A program made the position numbers and the translations under genes. Shown here piece by piece: positions 7,823 to 8,917 of a DNA stretch of 8,917 nucleotides (positions are counted from its first letter, which is position 1; every line of letters begins with the position of its first letter). The stretch is from NCBI GenBank assembly GCA_964624465.1, contig CAZUZD010000265.1, forward strand, positions 1 through 8,917, in the 5' to 3' direction. Origin of the DNA: CAZUZD01 sp964624465. Lineage in GTDB: Bacteria; Planctomycetota; Planctomycetia; Isosphaerales; Isosphaeraceae. Under the pieces are notes generated by a model. That model was not told the DNA's origin. It saw only the letters and a program-made list of their open reading frames with translations, and did not search any database.

Positions 7823-8161
7823 GCGCCCTCCGGCCGATTTCCCGCATTTCTTCCCGGAGACTCGCCGGAAGCCCCCCGCTGTCGGCCCGGCCCCGTCAAT
7901 CGGCCAGGACAACCTCGTGGACGATTTGGTCGTTTTTTCGACCGCAAACCGACCACCCCTGGAGGAAATTCGCTGGCTGATTTCGAAGTGTTCTCAGAAT
8001 TCAGGCCAATCTGAAAATTCGACCCGCCGCGGGGGTGGCGGGCGGGTTTGGTGGAGGCGGGGGGCGGGGGATGGTAGGGTGGAGCGCCCCGGAGCGCCGG
8101 GGGTCCGGGCGGGCCGGACGCTGGCGGCGGGCATGGGCGTTCAGGCGAGGGGCGTGGCGCG

Positions 8162-8767
8162 ATGGCGGACGACGGCGCGGGCTTCGATCGGTCGGCCTTG
8201 ATCGGGTTGCTCCAGCGCGATGCGCTGCGGGTCGGGCAGTTCACGCTGGCCAGCGGGCGGAGCTCGCACTACTACGTCGACGGCCGCAAGGTGACGCTCT
8301 CGGCCGAGGGCGCGGCGGTGATCGCCGCCGGCGTGCTGGAGCTGCTGGCGAGCCGGCCCGAGGTGCAGGCCGTCGGCGGCCTGACGATGGGCGCCGACCC
8401 GATCGTGGGGGCGACCCTGGCGCTGGCCGGGGTGCGGGGCCGGAAGTTGCAGGGCTTCCTGGTGCGCAAGGAGGCCAAGGGCCACGGCACCGGCCAGCTC
8501 GTCGAGGGCCCGGTGACCCCCGGCATGACGGTCGCCATCGTCGACGACGTGGCCACCACCGGCGGCTCGTCGCTCAAGGCCGTCGACGCCGCCGAGGCGC
8601 TCGGGTGCAAGGTCGCCTGCGTGATCGCCGTGCTCGACCGCCTCGAAGGGGCCGACGCCGCCTTCGCCGCCCGCGGCCTGGACTTCCAGGCGCTGGTCAC
8701 GATCCAGGACCTGGGCGTCGAGCCGCTCAAGCCCGAGGTGACCGAGTTGCCCGAGATCCTGGGCTGA
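8162..8767 (+). CDS. pyrE: orotate phosphoribosyltransferase
   Basis: A 201-residue type I phosphoribosyltransferase that joins orotate to PRPP to give orotidine 5'-monophosphate, the fifth step of de novo pyrimidine synthesis, in the cytoplasm. The PRPP-binding signature VAIVDDVATTGGSS lies at 124-137. The flexible catalytic loop RKEAKGHGTGQLVEG lies at 102-116 with its conserved Lys and His, the orotate-side segment FTLASGRSSHYYVDGRK at 27-43, and GGLTMGADPI at 72-81. The length is normal for PyrE. The ATG at 8162 has GAGGGG 9 bases upstream. No other pyr genes lie in the window, so it appears to be transcribed alone and to end at the hairpin downstream. Nothing is unusual in the protein itself. 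Confidence 0.95.
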   Translation: MADDGAGFDRSALIGLLQRDALRVGQFTLASGRSSHYYVDGRKVTLSAEGAAVIAAGVLELLASRPEVQAVGGLTMGADPIVGATLALAGVRGRKLQGFLVRKEAKGHGTGQLVEGPVTPGMTVAIVDDVATTGGSSLKAVDAAEALGCKVACVIAVLDRLEGADAAFAARGLDFQALVTIQDLGVEPLKPEVTELPEILG

Positions 8768-8800
8768 TCGCCGGCCGATCACCCCGGTTGCCACGACCCC

Positions 8801-8840
8801 GACGCCCGCGTGTCGCCCCCCTGGGCCGCACGCGGGCGTC
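8801..8840. terminator. terminator hairpin after pyrE, possibly bidirectional
   Basis: GACGCCCGCGTG (8801-8812) and CACGCGGGCGTC (8829-8840) form a perfect 12-bp stem with a 16-base loop, 33 bases past the pyrE stop. A smaller inverted repeat, TGATCG/CGATCA (8765-8781), overlaps the stop codon. No U tract follows on either strand. If a gene ends at 8862 on the - strand, the stem would serve both transcripts. Confidence 0.6.
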
Positions 8841-8861
8841 GTCGTGCTCCGGCAGGCGGCT

Positions 8862-8917
8862 TCAGGACTTCGGCGCGGCCGGTCCCCGGCCCGGCGCGGG
8901 GGCCGCTGGGCCCTCGG
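8862..8917 (-). CDS. possible C-terminal tail of a convergent gene (partial)
   Basis: A - strand frame enters from the right edge and stops with TGA at 8862-8864 after 17 codons. It reads EGPAAPAPGRGPAAPKS, a Pro/Ala-rich tail of a kind common at the ends of proteins in such genomes. The stop lies 21 bases before the shared hairpin, as expected for a convergent neighbour of pyrE. The fragment is too short to identify, and a chance open frame is quite possible at this GC content. Confidence 0.3.
   Translation of the reverse strand, partial: EGPAAPAPGRGPAAPKS

Larger units (their letters stand above)
7729..8161. promoter_or_regulatory. divergent intergenic region between the regulator and pyrE
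   Basis: 433 bases with no supported gene. The regulator's promoter and repeats occupy 7740-7822. From about 7918 to 8020 the sequence is much AT-richer than its surroundings and probably holds the pyrE promoter. It includes the hairpin GGTCG-TTTTTT-CGACC (7928-7943) and TTCAG/CTGAA arms around GCCAAT (8000-8015). From 8031 to 8080 it is a G-rich tract with six runs of three or more G, which would lie in the pyrE leader. No -35/-10 pair for pyrE is convincing. Confidence 0.55.

Noticed and set aside
7928..7943. GGTCG-T6-CGACC as a rho-independent terminator
   Set aside because: The T run is in the loop rather than after the stem, and the stem is only 5 bp. It lies in a divergent promoter region, so an operator is more likely than a terminator.

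Overview
The window is very GC-rich, with strongly G/C-ending codons, and reads as chromosomal DNA of a planctomycete, most likely from the Isosphaeraceae/Gemmataceae side of the phylum. That placement is inference. It rests on an ECF sigma factor gene fused by an ATGA overlap to a large membrane-anchored Ser/Thr kinase with TPRs, on a small protein whose N-terminus resembles the planctomycete LEPR-XLL motif, and on the style of the other genes. I see no insertion sequence, CRISPR array, tRNA or rRNA.

Layout. Positions 1-378 are a gene-free leader with a possible promoter and short repeats. On the + strand, 379-3278 holds an ECF sigma factor and its coupled kinase, a likely two-gene signalling operon. 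Facing it on the - strand is a 68-residue protein (3298-3504) with a perfect 18-bp palindrome just upstream of its start. Positions 3549-3861 contain no convincing gene but carry at least five strong hairpins, the last a likely terminator. From 7728 down to 3862 the - strand carries four genes in a row: a cobalamin-binding HTH regulator of the CarH/LitR type, a group 2/3 sigma-70 factor, the XerD recombinase and a four-helix membrane protein of unknown role. Hairpins follow the first three at once, and a strong one lies 29 bases past the fourth, so these are probably separate transcripts or partly attenuated ones. Divergent from the regulator lies pyrE (orotate phosphoribosyltransferase, 8162-8767, +). 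It is followed by a 12-bp hairpin and possibly the tail of a convergent gene at the right edge.

How the genes may work together. Two regulatory modules stand out. In the first, the ECF factor has a DSTD sequence where classical ECF factors have the acidic DAED-type region 2.2 motif. This suggests activation by phosphorylation from the adjacent kinase, as described for Vibrio EcfP/PknT. In the second, a CarH-like B12 regulator sits directly upstream of a sigma factor gene, which recalls the LitR/LitS light-response pair of Streptomyces. The regulator keeps the adenosylcobalamin-capping W-x9-EH motif but has Tyr where the cobalt-ligating His should be, and its own promoter region carries direct repeats. 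XerD and PyrE are ordinary housekeeping genes.
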